A stretch of DNA of 64,000 nt from Symsagittifera roscoffensis (Eukaryota > Xenacoelomorpha > Acoela > Convolutidae): contig NC_087064.1 in assembly GCF_963678635.1 (NCBI RefSeq), positions 72,911,465-72,975,464 of the forward strand, read 5' to 3'. The notes under the pieces are model-generated. The model saw nothing but the letters and a program-made list of their open reading frames with translations, was not told the origin of the DNA and ran no database searches. Every line of letters begins with the position of its first letter. Position 1 is the stretch's first letter. The position numbers were made by a program, and so were the translations under genes. Shown here piece after piece: positions 53,602-64,000 of this stretch.

Positions 53602-54247
53602 TTATTCGTGCAACAAATATACCGGTTCGAAGTTTTTCTTGAAATTTAAGACTCTAGTTATTCTGTTAAAAATGAGATCAATCTTGTCAAAGTTTGATTT
53701 GGAAGTCGACCCGTATATTAACACGCCATGTTCAATAACAACTTTAACGTATGCTTGGTAAAACTGGTTCAGTTGCAGTCTATTTAAAATCTTACGCAGT
53801 TGATAAACAATTCCACAGTTTTTACTTAGCAGCAAATATCACAGCGTTTAATTTAATTCTACACGTGGTGATAAAAATTACAGAGCAATTAACGCTGTGA
53901 TAATTGACGCTTTAAATATCAAAAATTTAAACGCCGTGTTTTATTGAGATACAAACCCAGATATTTGAAAACAAAATTTCGCTCATTGGCTTCCTTGTTC
54001 ATTTTAATCAAATACTTGTTTTTTCATTCCGTTTTGTGAACCTAATTGTTTTAGTTTTATCTAATTTCAAAGTCAGTTCGCTTTTGTCCAAACATTCCTT
54101 TGCTTTTGTCAATGTATTATCAAGGTTTTCAATCAGTATTGATTTTTCAGTCCGAGTTTTGATGGCTGTATAATTGGCATAGAGATAGACACTTGTGTTT
54201 GCATTGAATTTTGGTATATCATTAATAAACAGAATGAAAAGTAGAGG
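53602..54247 (-). pseudogene. Non-LTR reverse transcriptase fragment, unit 3
   Basis: Near-identical to the unit 2 fragment, with the insert at 53829-53910. Confidence 0.8.
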
Positions 54248-54898
54248 TTTGTTGAGGCTTGAAAACTGTTTTCCTCTAGATCTTCAGCAATTAGTTTATA
54301 ATTTTAATTATTAATACCTCAACTTTTTGACTTAAGTTTGATTCTTCTATTGCATCTTAAGCTAAGAACAACAACCTTTTGACGTAAATTGAAAGATAAT
54401 TTAAAAAATCATTATTCGTGAACTTATAGAAAAATATTAGTATTTTAAATTGAACAAATTTTAGTGAAAAAACTGAGAAAACAATTTTTCTTGTTAATCT
54501 ATGTAGAAATGATTTTTTCAGATTCCTGATATGGGAAAAATTTGTGTTCCAAATACGACAACAGTCTTTATTGTTTTATACATTTAATCGAGCTTAGAGA
54601 AGCAATGATTTATAACGAGGCCTTTCTGAGACTACGCGAGATTTTCGCGAAAAAAACTTAACTTTTTTATCCTGGAAAAAAACATGTCAAAAAACGACGC
54701 GCAAGTTTTATAGGTATAGATGGAATCAAGTATTGTCATCTAAATCATTTTGCCAGTTTAGTACGACAGATGAGACCAAATGGCATGCTCGAGTTCAATT
54801 TGAATGATATTCTAAGCCGTACTAAATTTTCGCTCACGTTTTAAAAGCACGAAATATTTCGCGCGTTTTTTTTCCTAAGTTGGTTAAATTGGTAATCT

Positions 54899-55506
54899 TT
54901 AAACTCCTATAACTTCACAATTACCCCGTTGGATCACAGGTAAATGTTTTTGTTTTAAGTTTGAGATCCGGACTACAAAAAATTTGTCGAATTTTGTTTG
55001 GAAAATTTGATTCGGAGAATCAACCGACCCGAGCACAATTATTCTCTCACTCTCTTCGAAATCAGAACAATAAATATTGACATGCCTTTTGTAGTTGCTC
55101 AAACAAATCAATATAGAAGACACTTATGCAAAAGTGGCAAAAATATTGTTAAAACTCAAACCGACAAAGAAAAATAACGTTTCCAACTCAAAACAGTTGC
55201 ATATTTTAGATAAAAATACACAGTCGGGCTTAGGAAAAAATTTTATGCAGAAAAATTTGTAGCCTAGATTCCCATTGATATTTATTGTTTTGTCCTGACA
55301 AAACAGTTGATAGTGCCGAGCAAAAGCATGATATTGTTAAGTTACCCAACGATACCATTGACAATTACCCAAGGTACATTTCTGACAGACTTTTTCTAAG
55401 ACTTGACAGGTCATACCAAATAACTGAAGTGACGACAAAATTTTTTTTGCACAATTTAGAGCATAGTGTTGGTAGCGTTTTTTTAATAATTAAAAAAATA
55501 AATTAA
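54899..55506. other. Unit 3: antisense ORF (54899-55123) and segment E (55285-55506)
   Basis: Both are kept, with more substitutions than in unit 2 (for example KQKHDIVKLPNDTI). Confidence 0.35.
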
Positions 55507-56700
55507 TTGAAGCAGAATGTATCTTTTAGTATGTTTTTGCATCGCTTGCTGAAAAATAAATTGCCTCATCCTTTTTTAATGAAACGCAGGAGTTTCAAAA
55601 ACCAAGCTTTGTAGTGTTTTTAACACTGCCTTACTGTGAAAATTTGATTCGTATGGACAACGAAGCTTTATTCTACGGGATTTTTCATATATTCAAAATT
55701 TAATTGTATATATGCCAAAACAAAACACTGAAACTGTAAGTTTTTCTGAAGCTTTGACAGTCAAAATAGGTCTTTAGAGAGTAAATTTCAATCTGACTGC
55801 ATTTGTGGGACAAGTGTTTTTACAGTCTGGACTTTTTTGACTAGTTACTTTTGCAAAGCTTGTTCTAGACATTATCATTTTTCGTCTGCTGCTAGCATTC
55901 TTTTGACACTAACTTTCGACAATTTTACGATCTATCGTCAATGAGTCGTTTCAAAGTAACTTTGATAAAGAGCTAAACAATTTCAATCATAACTTTCTGG
56001 ACAAAAATTTCCAAGAAAATTACAGTTATTCAAAAAAATTTTCAGCAGTCAAACGGAAATAACACTTTAGATTTTGGATTTTGTTCCGACCATTGAAAAC
56101 GGGCAGGAGATTTGTACTTGTGTTTTTTTTTAGTTTTTTCTTTTTCGGACAAAACTACACAGAGATAGGGACGAGACAGCAATCCTCATAATAATAGTAA
56201 TAAATTGTTTCCAGCATAGGTTCACATTTATCAATATAGTTTATATAAAAGACCACTTGAAAGAACTCAATCTGGGGAACCGTCATTAGACAAACTCTGC
56301 CTGTTTTCGGACGTCTATTAGCTCAAAAAAGAACAGGTTTTAACTGGGATGGTGGTGCAATGTATTAAAATTATTAACTCTTAATTTCCTATTAATGTCG
56401 TCTCTAGAAACTTATGGAGAAAATTGTTAATTTCATTACTTGTCTTATTGCTAATCAATCCAAAAAAGCCGGAAAAAGTTTGTGAGACAGTTATAGAGTT
56501 TTCAAATTCTAAAAACAACTGAAAACTTATGGTGTTGTTTAATGTTGATCACTAATTTCTTTATTCGTTTATGATTATGATGTAATTTGAATAGTTCATC
56601 AGATTTGATTAGTTTGCTGAGAGTCACAGATTCACATTCACCGCAAATAGTTTTACAGAGAAGTTTTAAAATGAACTTTTTTTGTGTTATATATTTTCAT

Positions 56701-57400
56701 TTATTCGCGCAACAAATATACCGGTTCGAATTTTTTCTTGAAATTTAAGACTCTAGTTATTCTGTTAACAATGAGATCAATCTTGTCAAAGGTTGATTTG
56801 GAAGTCGACCCGTATATTAACACGCCATGTTCAATAACAACTTTAACGTATGCTTGGTAGAACTGGTTCAGTTGCGGTCTGTTTAAAATCTTACGCAGTT
56901 GATAAACAATTCCACAGTTTTTACTTAGCGTCAAATATCACAGCGTTTAGTTTATTTCTACACGTGGTGATAAAAATTACAGAGCAATCAACGCTTAGAT
57001 AATTGACGCTTTAAATATCAAAAATTTAAACGCTGTTTTCTATTGAGATACAAACCCAGATATTTGAAAACAAAATTTTGCTCATTGGCTTCCTCGTTGA
57101 TTTTAATCAAATACTTGTTTTTTTCATTCCGTTTTGTGAACCTAATTGTTTTAGTTTTATCTAATTTCAAAGTCAGTTTGCTTTTTTCCAAACATTCCTT
57201 TGCTTTTGTTAATGTATTATCAAGGTTTTCAATCAGTATTGATTTTTCAGTCCGAGTTTGATGACTGTATAATTGGCATAGAGATAGACACTTGTGTTTG
57301 CATTGAATTTTGGTATATCATTAATAAACAGAATGAAAAGTAGAGGACCTAGAATTGATGCTTATAAACTGTTTCTGTTGATCCTTACAAGTTGTTCTCT
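56701..57400 (-). pseudogene. Non-LTR reverse transcriptase fragment, unit 4 (longest)
   Basis: Same RT fragment; 57347-57405 keeps about 60 bp upstream of PLLFILFINDIP (including ASILG) that the other units have lost. The unit may therefore preserve an older state. Confidence 0.75.
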
Positions 57401-57691
57401 GTTGAGGCTTGGAAACTATTTTCCTCTAGATCTTCAGCAATTAGTTTATAGTTTTAATTATTAATACCTCAACTTTCTGACTTAAGTTGGATTCTTCAAT
57501 TGCATCTTAAGCTAAGAACAACAACCTTTTGACGTAAATTGAAAAATAATTGAAAAAATCATTATTCGTGAACTTATAGAGAAATAATAGTATTCTAAAT
57601 TGAATAAAATTTAGTGAAAAAACTGAGAAAACAATTTTTCTTGTTTATCTATGTTGAAATGATTTTTTCAGATTCCTGATGTGGGAAAATT

Positions 57692-57997
57692 TTGTGTTCC
57701 AAATACGACAACAGTCTTTATTGTTTTATACATTTAATCGAGCTTAGAGAAGCAATGATTTATAACGAGGCCTTTCTGAGACTACGCGAGATTTTCGCGA
57801 AAAAAAAACTTAACTTTTTTATCCTGGAAAAAAAACATGTCAGAAAACGACGCGCAAGTTTTATAGACATAGATGGAATCAAGTATTGTCATCTAAATCA
57901 TTTTGCCAGTTTAATACGACAGATAAGACCAAATAGCATGCTCGAGTTCAATTTGAATGATATTCTAAGCCGGACTAAATTTCCGCTCACGTTTTAA
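57692..57997 (+). CDS. Open segment D, unit 4 (intact frame)
   Basis: The frame CSKYDNSLYCFIHLIELREA runs 101 codons to TAA, with LEKKHVRKRRASFIDIDGIK and FNLNDILSRTKFPLTF. It starts without ATG, shortly after a TTTTTTCAG acceptor, so an exon is likely. In units 1-3 A runs of different length break it. No known family. Confidence 0.4.
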   Translation: MCSKYDNSLYCFIHLIELREAMIYNEAFLRLREIFAKKKLNFFILEKKHVRKRRASFIDIDGIKYCHLNHFASLIRQIRPNSMLEFNLNDILSRTKFPLTF

Positions 57998-59013
57998 AAG
58001 CACGAAATATTTCGCGCGTTTTTTCTCCTAAGTTGGTCAAAATGGTACTCTTTAAACCCCTATAACTTCCCAATTACGCCGTTGGATCACAGGTAAATGT
58101 TTTTGTTTTAAGTTTGAGATCCGGACTACAAAAATTTTGTCAAATTTTGTCTGGAGAATTTGGTTTGGAGAATCAACCGACCCGAGCACAATTATTCTGT
58201 CACTCTCTTCGAAATCAGAACAATAAATATTGACATGCCTTTTGTAGTTGCTCAAACAAATCAATATAGAAGACACTTATGCAAAAGTGGCAAAAAATTT
58301 GTTAAAATTCAAACCGACAAAGAAAAATAACGTTTCCAACTCAAAACAGTTGCATATTTTAGAATGTACGTTTTAGTATATTTTTGCATCGCTTACTGAA
58401 AACTTATTGCGTCATCCTTTTTTAATGAAACGCAAGAGTTTCGAAAACCTGACTTTGTAGCGTTTTTAACACTGCCCTACTGTGAAAATTTGATTCGTTT
58501 GGACAACGAAGCTTTACTCTACGGGATTGTTCATAGATTCAAAATTTAATTGTATATATATCAAAACAAAACACTGAAACTGTAAATTTTTCTGAAGCTT
58601 TGACAGTCAAATTATGTCTTTAGAGAGTAAATTTCAATCTGACTGCACTTGTGGGACAAGTGTTTTTACAGTCTGGACTTTTTTGACTGGTTACTTTTGC
58701 AAAGCTTGTTCTAGACATTAACATTTTTCGTCTGCTGCTAGCATTCTTTTGACACTAACTTTCGACAATTTTACGATCTATCGTCAATGAGACGTTTAAA
58801 CGTTACCTCGATAAAGAGCTAAACAATTTCACTCATAACTTTCTGGACAAAAAATTTCCAAGTTAATTACAGTTAATGAATAAAATTTTCAGCAGTCAAA
58901 CGGAAATAACACTTTAGATTTTGGATTTTGTTCCGACCATTGAAAACGGAAAGGAGATTTGTACTCGTGTTTTTTTTTTAGTTTTGTCTTTTTCTTTGGA
59001 ATATCAGATGCGC

Positions 59014-60245
59014 AAAATAGAGTATAAGCCAGTGTCGGGAAACAGTCTGGTTCTATCGAAAGAGTGCAATGAAGCTGATCCAATAAATTAATTTAATTAA
59101 GTTAATTTCAAAGTAAAATTTTTTGATTATCTTTCGATTAAAATTTTTTGATAAATATTGACGTTGAAATCTGCTAATTAAATATTGCAGTTGCTCAAAC
59201 AAATCAATATTTAAGATGATTATTTAAAAATGGCAAAAAAATATTATAAATTCAAACCGACAAAGCAAAAAAACCTTTCCAACTCAAAACAGTTGTTATT
59301 TTAGAAATAAATACACACTCGGGCTAAAGAAGAAGTTTTAACGTAAAATAAATTGTAGCCTAGATTCCTATTGATATTTATTGTTGTGACCTGACAAAAC
59401 AGTTGATAGTGCTGAACAAAAATTTGACATTGTTAACTTACCCAACGCCCAACGTTGCCATTGAAAATTACACAAGGGTCACTTCTGACAGACTTTTTCT
59501 AAGACTTGACAGGTCATACCAAACAACTAAGGTGACGACAAAATTTTTTTGCACATTTTAAAGCATAGTGTTGGTACCGTTTTTTGATATTTAAAAAAGA
59601 ATAAATTAATTGAATCAGAATGTATCTTATAATATATTTTTGTGCCGCTTACTGAAAACTTATTGCTTCATCGTTTTTAATGCAACGCAAGAGTTTCAAA
59701 AACCTGGCTTTGTAGCGTTTTTAGCTGTGCCTTACTGCAAAAGTTTGATTCATTTGGACAACTGGGACTGTTCTTATAATCAAAATTTAATTGTATACGT
59801 ATCAAAACAATACACTGAATTGGGAAATTTTTCTGAAGCTTGACAATCAAATTATGTCTTTAGAGAGTAAATTTCAATCTGACTGCATTTGTGGGACAAG
59901 TGTTTTCACAGTCTGGGCTTTTTTGACTAGTTACTTTTGCAAAATTTGTTCTAGACATTAACATTTTCGTCTGCTGCTAGCAAACACTCCTTTGACACCA
60001 ACTATTGACAATATTACGATCTATCGTCAATGAGACGTTTAATTAAAATCTCGATTTCAATCATAAGTTTCTGGACAAAAATTTCCAAGAAAATTACAGT
60101 TAATGAAAAAACTTTTCAGCAGTCAAACGGAAATAGCACTTTAGATTTTGGATTTTGTTCCGACCATTGAAAGTGGGAAGGAGATTTGTACTCGTGTGTG
60201 TGTTGTAGTTTTTTTCTTTTTCTTTGGAATATCAGATACGCAATA
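59014..60245 (+). repeat. Array unit 5, internally deleted and diverged
   Basis: It matches the unit start for about 120 bp, then jumps at about 59135-59190 to the equivalent of 45811 (TTGCTCAAACAAATCAATAT) and runs to the unit end. Its segment F frame (59610-59843, FNATQEFQKPGFVAFLAVPY) is open for 77 codons. It differs most from the other units and may be the oldest. Confidence 0.8.
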
Positions 60246-61544
60246 TCAGATACCCCAAATCCTGATCTAAATAGGTCGAGTGGTATATCAAAGTTAATTC
60301 GCGCCAGTTTCAGTTCGAACGATATGATTTTTTTGACAAGTATCGAAAAAAACTAGTTGAAAATTTTTGAGTTTTGGTTCAACTTCGAGCAAGTAAACGA
60401 TCTAGTAACATTCGTTATTTGAAAATTTAACCTAAATCTAGGCTTTTAGGCTAGGAAAACATGATTTTGTCCAAAAAAGAAATATTGATTTTTGAAGTTT
60501 CATTTAGCGTTTCTGTGGAATTAAGAGCCTTCAAAACAAACTTAAAAATCATTGTGCACAAAGTTAAAAACTTTTGAAAAAAATATTTTGATTTCTTTTC
60601 CAATTTTTAGTTGTTATTAGTTTATTAAGAGCAAGTTTTATGCTGTTTCACTTAACTTCTGCACGTTTTTAAAGTTCTTCAATCACACCACGCACCAAAA
60701 CAACTTTAATTTAAGGAAAACAAAAAACCCTTGTGCATTTTTTTTATGAATATGGTCGGAACATCGTGGGATACTTGCACAGCACCCGGCTATCCTATTT
60801 ATTGTGCAAGAATTGTTCATAATGGTTTACAATACTAATTGCGCTACTTGGAACTTATTTGATCTTCATAAATAACTTTATTAAAACACTTTCTACACTA
60901 TAAATTGGGCGTCGAGTTGTTGTTTTTAATGTTTAAAAGCACAATCTTCAATTTCTATCAATATATTTTTTTAATTTTTATGGGTATCTTTGAAAAGTTG
61001 GAGTTAATCCATGCATTCTTCAATCCTGTAAAGCAGAAATATCAGAAAACTATACTTTTTGTTCGTTTTCGAGGCATGAAAACAGCTAGATGATATTCAA
61101 ATAGCGAAGTTGTGAGTGATGGTTTTGAATATGGAATATGAAAGCTTACATCATTTTATAACATGCTATCACTTGATCATTACGAGCCCGAACTGTTCAC
61201 AGAATAGGAAAACAATTTAGTATGTGTAAGTCTTTGGAATCCAAAGACAAGTCTTTAAACACGATAAAATTTTGTCGGAACGATGAAAGAAAACTAAAAA
61301 AAAGAAGTTCAAAGAGAGCATCCTTGTTGCGGAATCTGAAATCCTCAGTCTGGCCTCTCATTGATTTTTTTTGTGGTTGAACGACCACGTCACAAAAAAT
61401 GACCTGAAGGTACTAACTAGGCTGTTCGGCGGAGTCTTCAACAACTCAACTTACAAATTTGTAAAATAGTAAACTTGTAAATTTCAAGTTAGAATGAAAC
61501 TAAAGTTTTTAAACGCTCTGGATTTCCATATAAGAGTTGTTAGA
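60246..61544. other. Unique stretch between the array and duplicate copy 2
   Basis: AT-rich, no gene supported. A short frame at 60905-61093 (62 codons) has no recognised similarity. Direct repeats and homology to other parts of the window were not seen. Confidence 0.5.
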
Positions 61545-64000
61545 ACACTCTGGAAATGGCCCGATGGCGAAGTATCGACAAGTACTGGATGAAGCAGTGA
61601 AGTCAACTAATAGAGGATTTAAAACGAGTAACCATGCAGTTGCAACTTATGAACAAACTTTGTTTACGATGTGGTAAATTAATACATTTTCTCTGTAATT
61701 AACTTTTTTCAACAATCCTTTTCAAACGCTGCGTTTGAGTTAAAAATTTATTGTTTTCTGAATAAGAAAACGTTCAGAATCTTAAACATCCGCAAAATTG
61801 GCCGCCAAAAATTGTTCTGAAACTTACCATCTTACCAACTCAAACTCTGAAACCTATAACCAATCTTAATACGTTGGAAAATCTATTTCAACGTAATATA
61901 CCAATGATATTTATCAATTAGGTAATGCGCGCCGAAATTTTTGCGAAAAAAAAACATTCCCACACAAAATCCAAAATACCGTTTTTTTACCTTTCTCTTA
62001 CCATCACACTGAAACCTTACCAATTCTTTTCCCCATCTTAATACATTGGGATATTTTTCCCTATGTTATTACATAGAGTGCTGACCGGATACTCTATAGC
62101 CTTTGTTAAAACATGAAGGTCAGCGACACCCCCCCCCCCCCCCCCCCCCCCACCCGGCGATTTCTACCCGACACATACTACCATTGCGAGAAAAATTAAA
62201 ATTTTGAACAGTTCATTTCGACTGAAGTACATATAATCATGATCTTGACTGAAACAGCTTCATATCATGCGCATTCACTACCACTCATTGGCAATTCACA
62301 AAAGTGAGCATTTTGGTACAAACTTAATGATTGCAAGTAGTCCGCGTGTACATCTATGTGCACCAAAAATTGGGCGGTCGGTTCACTCAGATTTCGTATC
62401 ACTTCGTGTTTTTATATTGAACTCGACGCGATTTCTACTCGACATATACTACTCACAATATAGCTCCGAACGATTCAGTACTATTCAAAAAAAACTAAAA
62501 TATTTTGAAATTATCGTTGGATAAGAATGGAGTTTTTGCTTTTACTGATAGTTAACTAGTACTGAAAGGGTTCTGTTATATGTTTCTGCAAGAACCAGCC
62601 ATGTCTGAAATTGAAACCTTAAAATCAAAGGCACTGTACAGCAACGACAGAGATTCGAAATTTACACTCAAAGTGAAGAGCATTGGTCTAAATTGGTTTC
62701 TGAATCCGTTTTGAAGGGCTGTAAAAAACTTAAGATGCGTTAATTAAGCAGATTTGCTAAACTCAATAAACTGATCGACCTGAAAACTATTTTGAGTCGA
62801 CCACACCGCATTATAATATAAGTATGAAACTTAAATTGTTTTCTGTATTTAATTTTAAAATAACAAGTTACTACGTACGTGCTACCTTCGTAACAAAAGC
62901 ATTTAACTTTTATATTGATGTTTTACATAACAAATAACATTTGACAACGTTTTATTCTGCTTCAAAATGAGCAATCGAGAGAACAAAACAGCTCGTGACT
63001 CGAAGGATGCGACAAAAACTGGGGCTGGCACTTATGATGAGCACGAGAGACCAATTAGGTCACGTGATTCCAGTAGCCGAGAAGCTGGAGGTGGAACGAC
63101 TGCAAGGTGAAAACGCAAAGTTTTGAAATCTTTCAATAACTTTCTTTTTATAGGTCTTCAACCCATTTCAGGTCCATAAACTTACAAAAGAACTTTAGGC
63201 TATCAAAATTTTGTCCTTGCAGAAATATGAGCATTGAAATTAATAAATCGCGAGTTTTTAAGAAATCGTGATGGACTTGAAATTTATACTTTTTTGATGG
63301 CCATCGTAAGTATCATTTTATGGCATAGATGAAACTGATAATGGTGCTAGCTAGACAAAATAGAGTATAAGCCAGTGTCGTGAAACAATCTGGTTCCATC
63401 CAAAGATTGTAATGAAGCTGATCCAATAAATTAATTTAATTAAGTTAATTTCAAAAAAAAATATTTTACAAAAGCATTTAAGAATTTCAAAAAATCTTGA
63501 AGAATCTGGAAGATCTTTTCAAGATTTTCTGAGAATATCTCAAATTCACCTGATGAGCTGCAGAGGCATCATACAGATTTCCTGTCATGATTTTTGGACT
63601 GTTTAAATTCTTATAAAATACCAAAACATTTTAAGAGATTCTTTGATATTTTTGATAAAAGTTCAATGTTTTTCAAGATCTTACTAAGATATTCAAGACG
63701 ACTGGACCTGAGTTAGATCAGATGAAAAAAGACATTTTTACAGCATAAAATTTACCTCAACCCCTCAACCAGAAACAATTGTTTGAACAAAAAATTGACT
63801 TCAATTCCATTACTGAGCGATTGATAAAAAAGAAAATTTTGATCTGCATATCAGAAAGTAACCCAATTAACACACTCTAACTCCCAGAAATACAATTTCG
63901 CGACAGACGAAAACTCTAGAAACGAACTCTAGAAAATATTTTTTTAAGAAAAAGGTCTCAATTTGGATATTCTGAACATTTCAACTCAAACTCAATGACA
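61545..64000 (+). repeat. Duplicated segment, copy 2 (runs off the window)
   Basis: It matches 40473-42900. Contents: polymerase tail 61545-61677 (LNKR-type end lost, TYEQTLFTMW kept), right inverted-repeat arm about 61790-62430 with a C run of 22 at 62129-62150, gene upstream region, exon 1, and array-unit start at about 63357. The window ends about 50 bp before the expected exon 2. Confidence 0.9.
62967..63271 (+). CDS. Coiled-coil gene, second copy: exon 1 and alternative exon
   Basis: ATG 62967; exon 1 is 62967-63106 (140 bp, same length and frame as copy 1, MSNRENKTARDSKDATKTGA). The donor AAG|GTGAAA is preserved, as is the 47-bp intron 63107-63153 with TTTTTATAG. The read-on frame stops at TGA 63269-63271. 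The standard exon 2 should lie just beyond the window. Confidence 0.65.

Larger units (their letters stand above)
56146..59013 (+). repeat. Array unit 4, truncated at its 5' side
   Basis: At about 56146 the T-rich end of unit 3 (AGTTTTTTCTTTTTC) joins directly to GGACAAAACTACACAG, which lies about 1.49 kb inside unit 1 (43759). Exons 2 and 3 are therefore missing. It retains segment C (56213-56523, stops inside), the RT fragment, segment D, the antisense ORF (58052-58276) and segment F; segment E is mostly deleted near 58360. Confidence 0.85.
42267..60245 (+). repeat. Tandem array of about 4.6 kb units (three full, two partial)
   Basis: The string AAAATAGAGTATAAGCCAGT begins units at 42267, 46883, 51521 and 59014, giving full periods of 4,616 and 4,638 bp. 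The third unit runs to about 56145 and fuses to a fourth that lacks its first 1.5 kb. The fifth is about 1.2 kb and internally deleted. Units 2 and 3 are the most alike, and unit 5 is the most diverged. Each full unit holds exons 2 and 3, an open segment C, an antisense RT fragment, segment D, a short antisense ORF, segment E and segment F. Confidence 0.93.

Noticed and set aside
1-64000. tRNA or rRNA genes
   Set aside because: No clear A/B-box pair with cloverleaf or conserved rRNA segment was recognised by eye; a tRNAscan-SE/Infernal run would be decisive.

Overview
The window looks like a stretch of animal nuclear DNA made almost entirely of transposable elements and duplicated sequence. 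It is AT-rich outside the large retroelement. Genes are split by introns with TTTTATAG/TATCAG-type acceptors, one intron is only 47 bp, and there are no bacterial operons. A nematode or similar small-genome invertebrate would fit, but the species cannot be fixed from the sequence alone.

Layout. (1) 1-6121: the 3' part of a very large Ty3/gypsy-type LTR retrotransposon (copy A), ending in an LTR. (2) 6122-7300: a satellite of about 170 bp units that starts at the LTR end. (3) 7481-27545: a complete relative (copy B/C) about 20 kb long. Its order is 5' LTR, 2.5 kb leader with two tandem-repeat blocks, gag with two zinc knuckles, protease, reverse transcriptase/RNase H, a spacer of about 400 residues, integrase, an acidic ORF, a macro-domain-like ORF, a noncoding gap with a candidate splice acceptor, a third gene of about 2,000 codons that does not look like an envelope gene, polypurine tract and 3' LTR. 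Many of the frame breaks lie in homopolymer runs; several others are in-frame stop codons. (4) 28719-31790: a decayed non-LTR retrotransposon with a PHD-like finger, reverse transcriptase and a restriction-like endonuclease. (5) 32395-37780: an eroded third gypsy-like element (three tandem LTR-like units, leader minisatellite, gag remnant). (6) 37684-41345: a pair of inverted arms around a broken protein-primed B-family DNA polymerase of Polinton/Maverick type. (7) 41880-60245: a tandem array of about 4.6 kb units carrying exons of an unrecognised coiled-coil gene, antisense reverse-transcriptase fragments and other conserved open segments. (8) 61545-64000: a second copy of 40473-42900, offset by about 21.07 kb, so the array itself seems to lie in a larger duplication.

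How the parts work together: gag, protease, RT/RNase H and integrase supply the usual Ty3/gypsy particle and integration functions. The macro-like ORF and the huge third gene are extra cargo of unknown role. The third gene is probably expressed from a spliced subgenomic RNA. It occurs in two diverged copies whose breaks fall at different places, so the ancestral reading frame was long and continuous. The only host-gene candidate is the spliced gene starting at 41880, whose exons 2 and 3 are copied three times.
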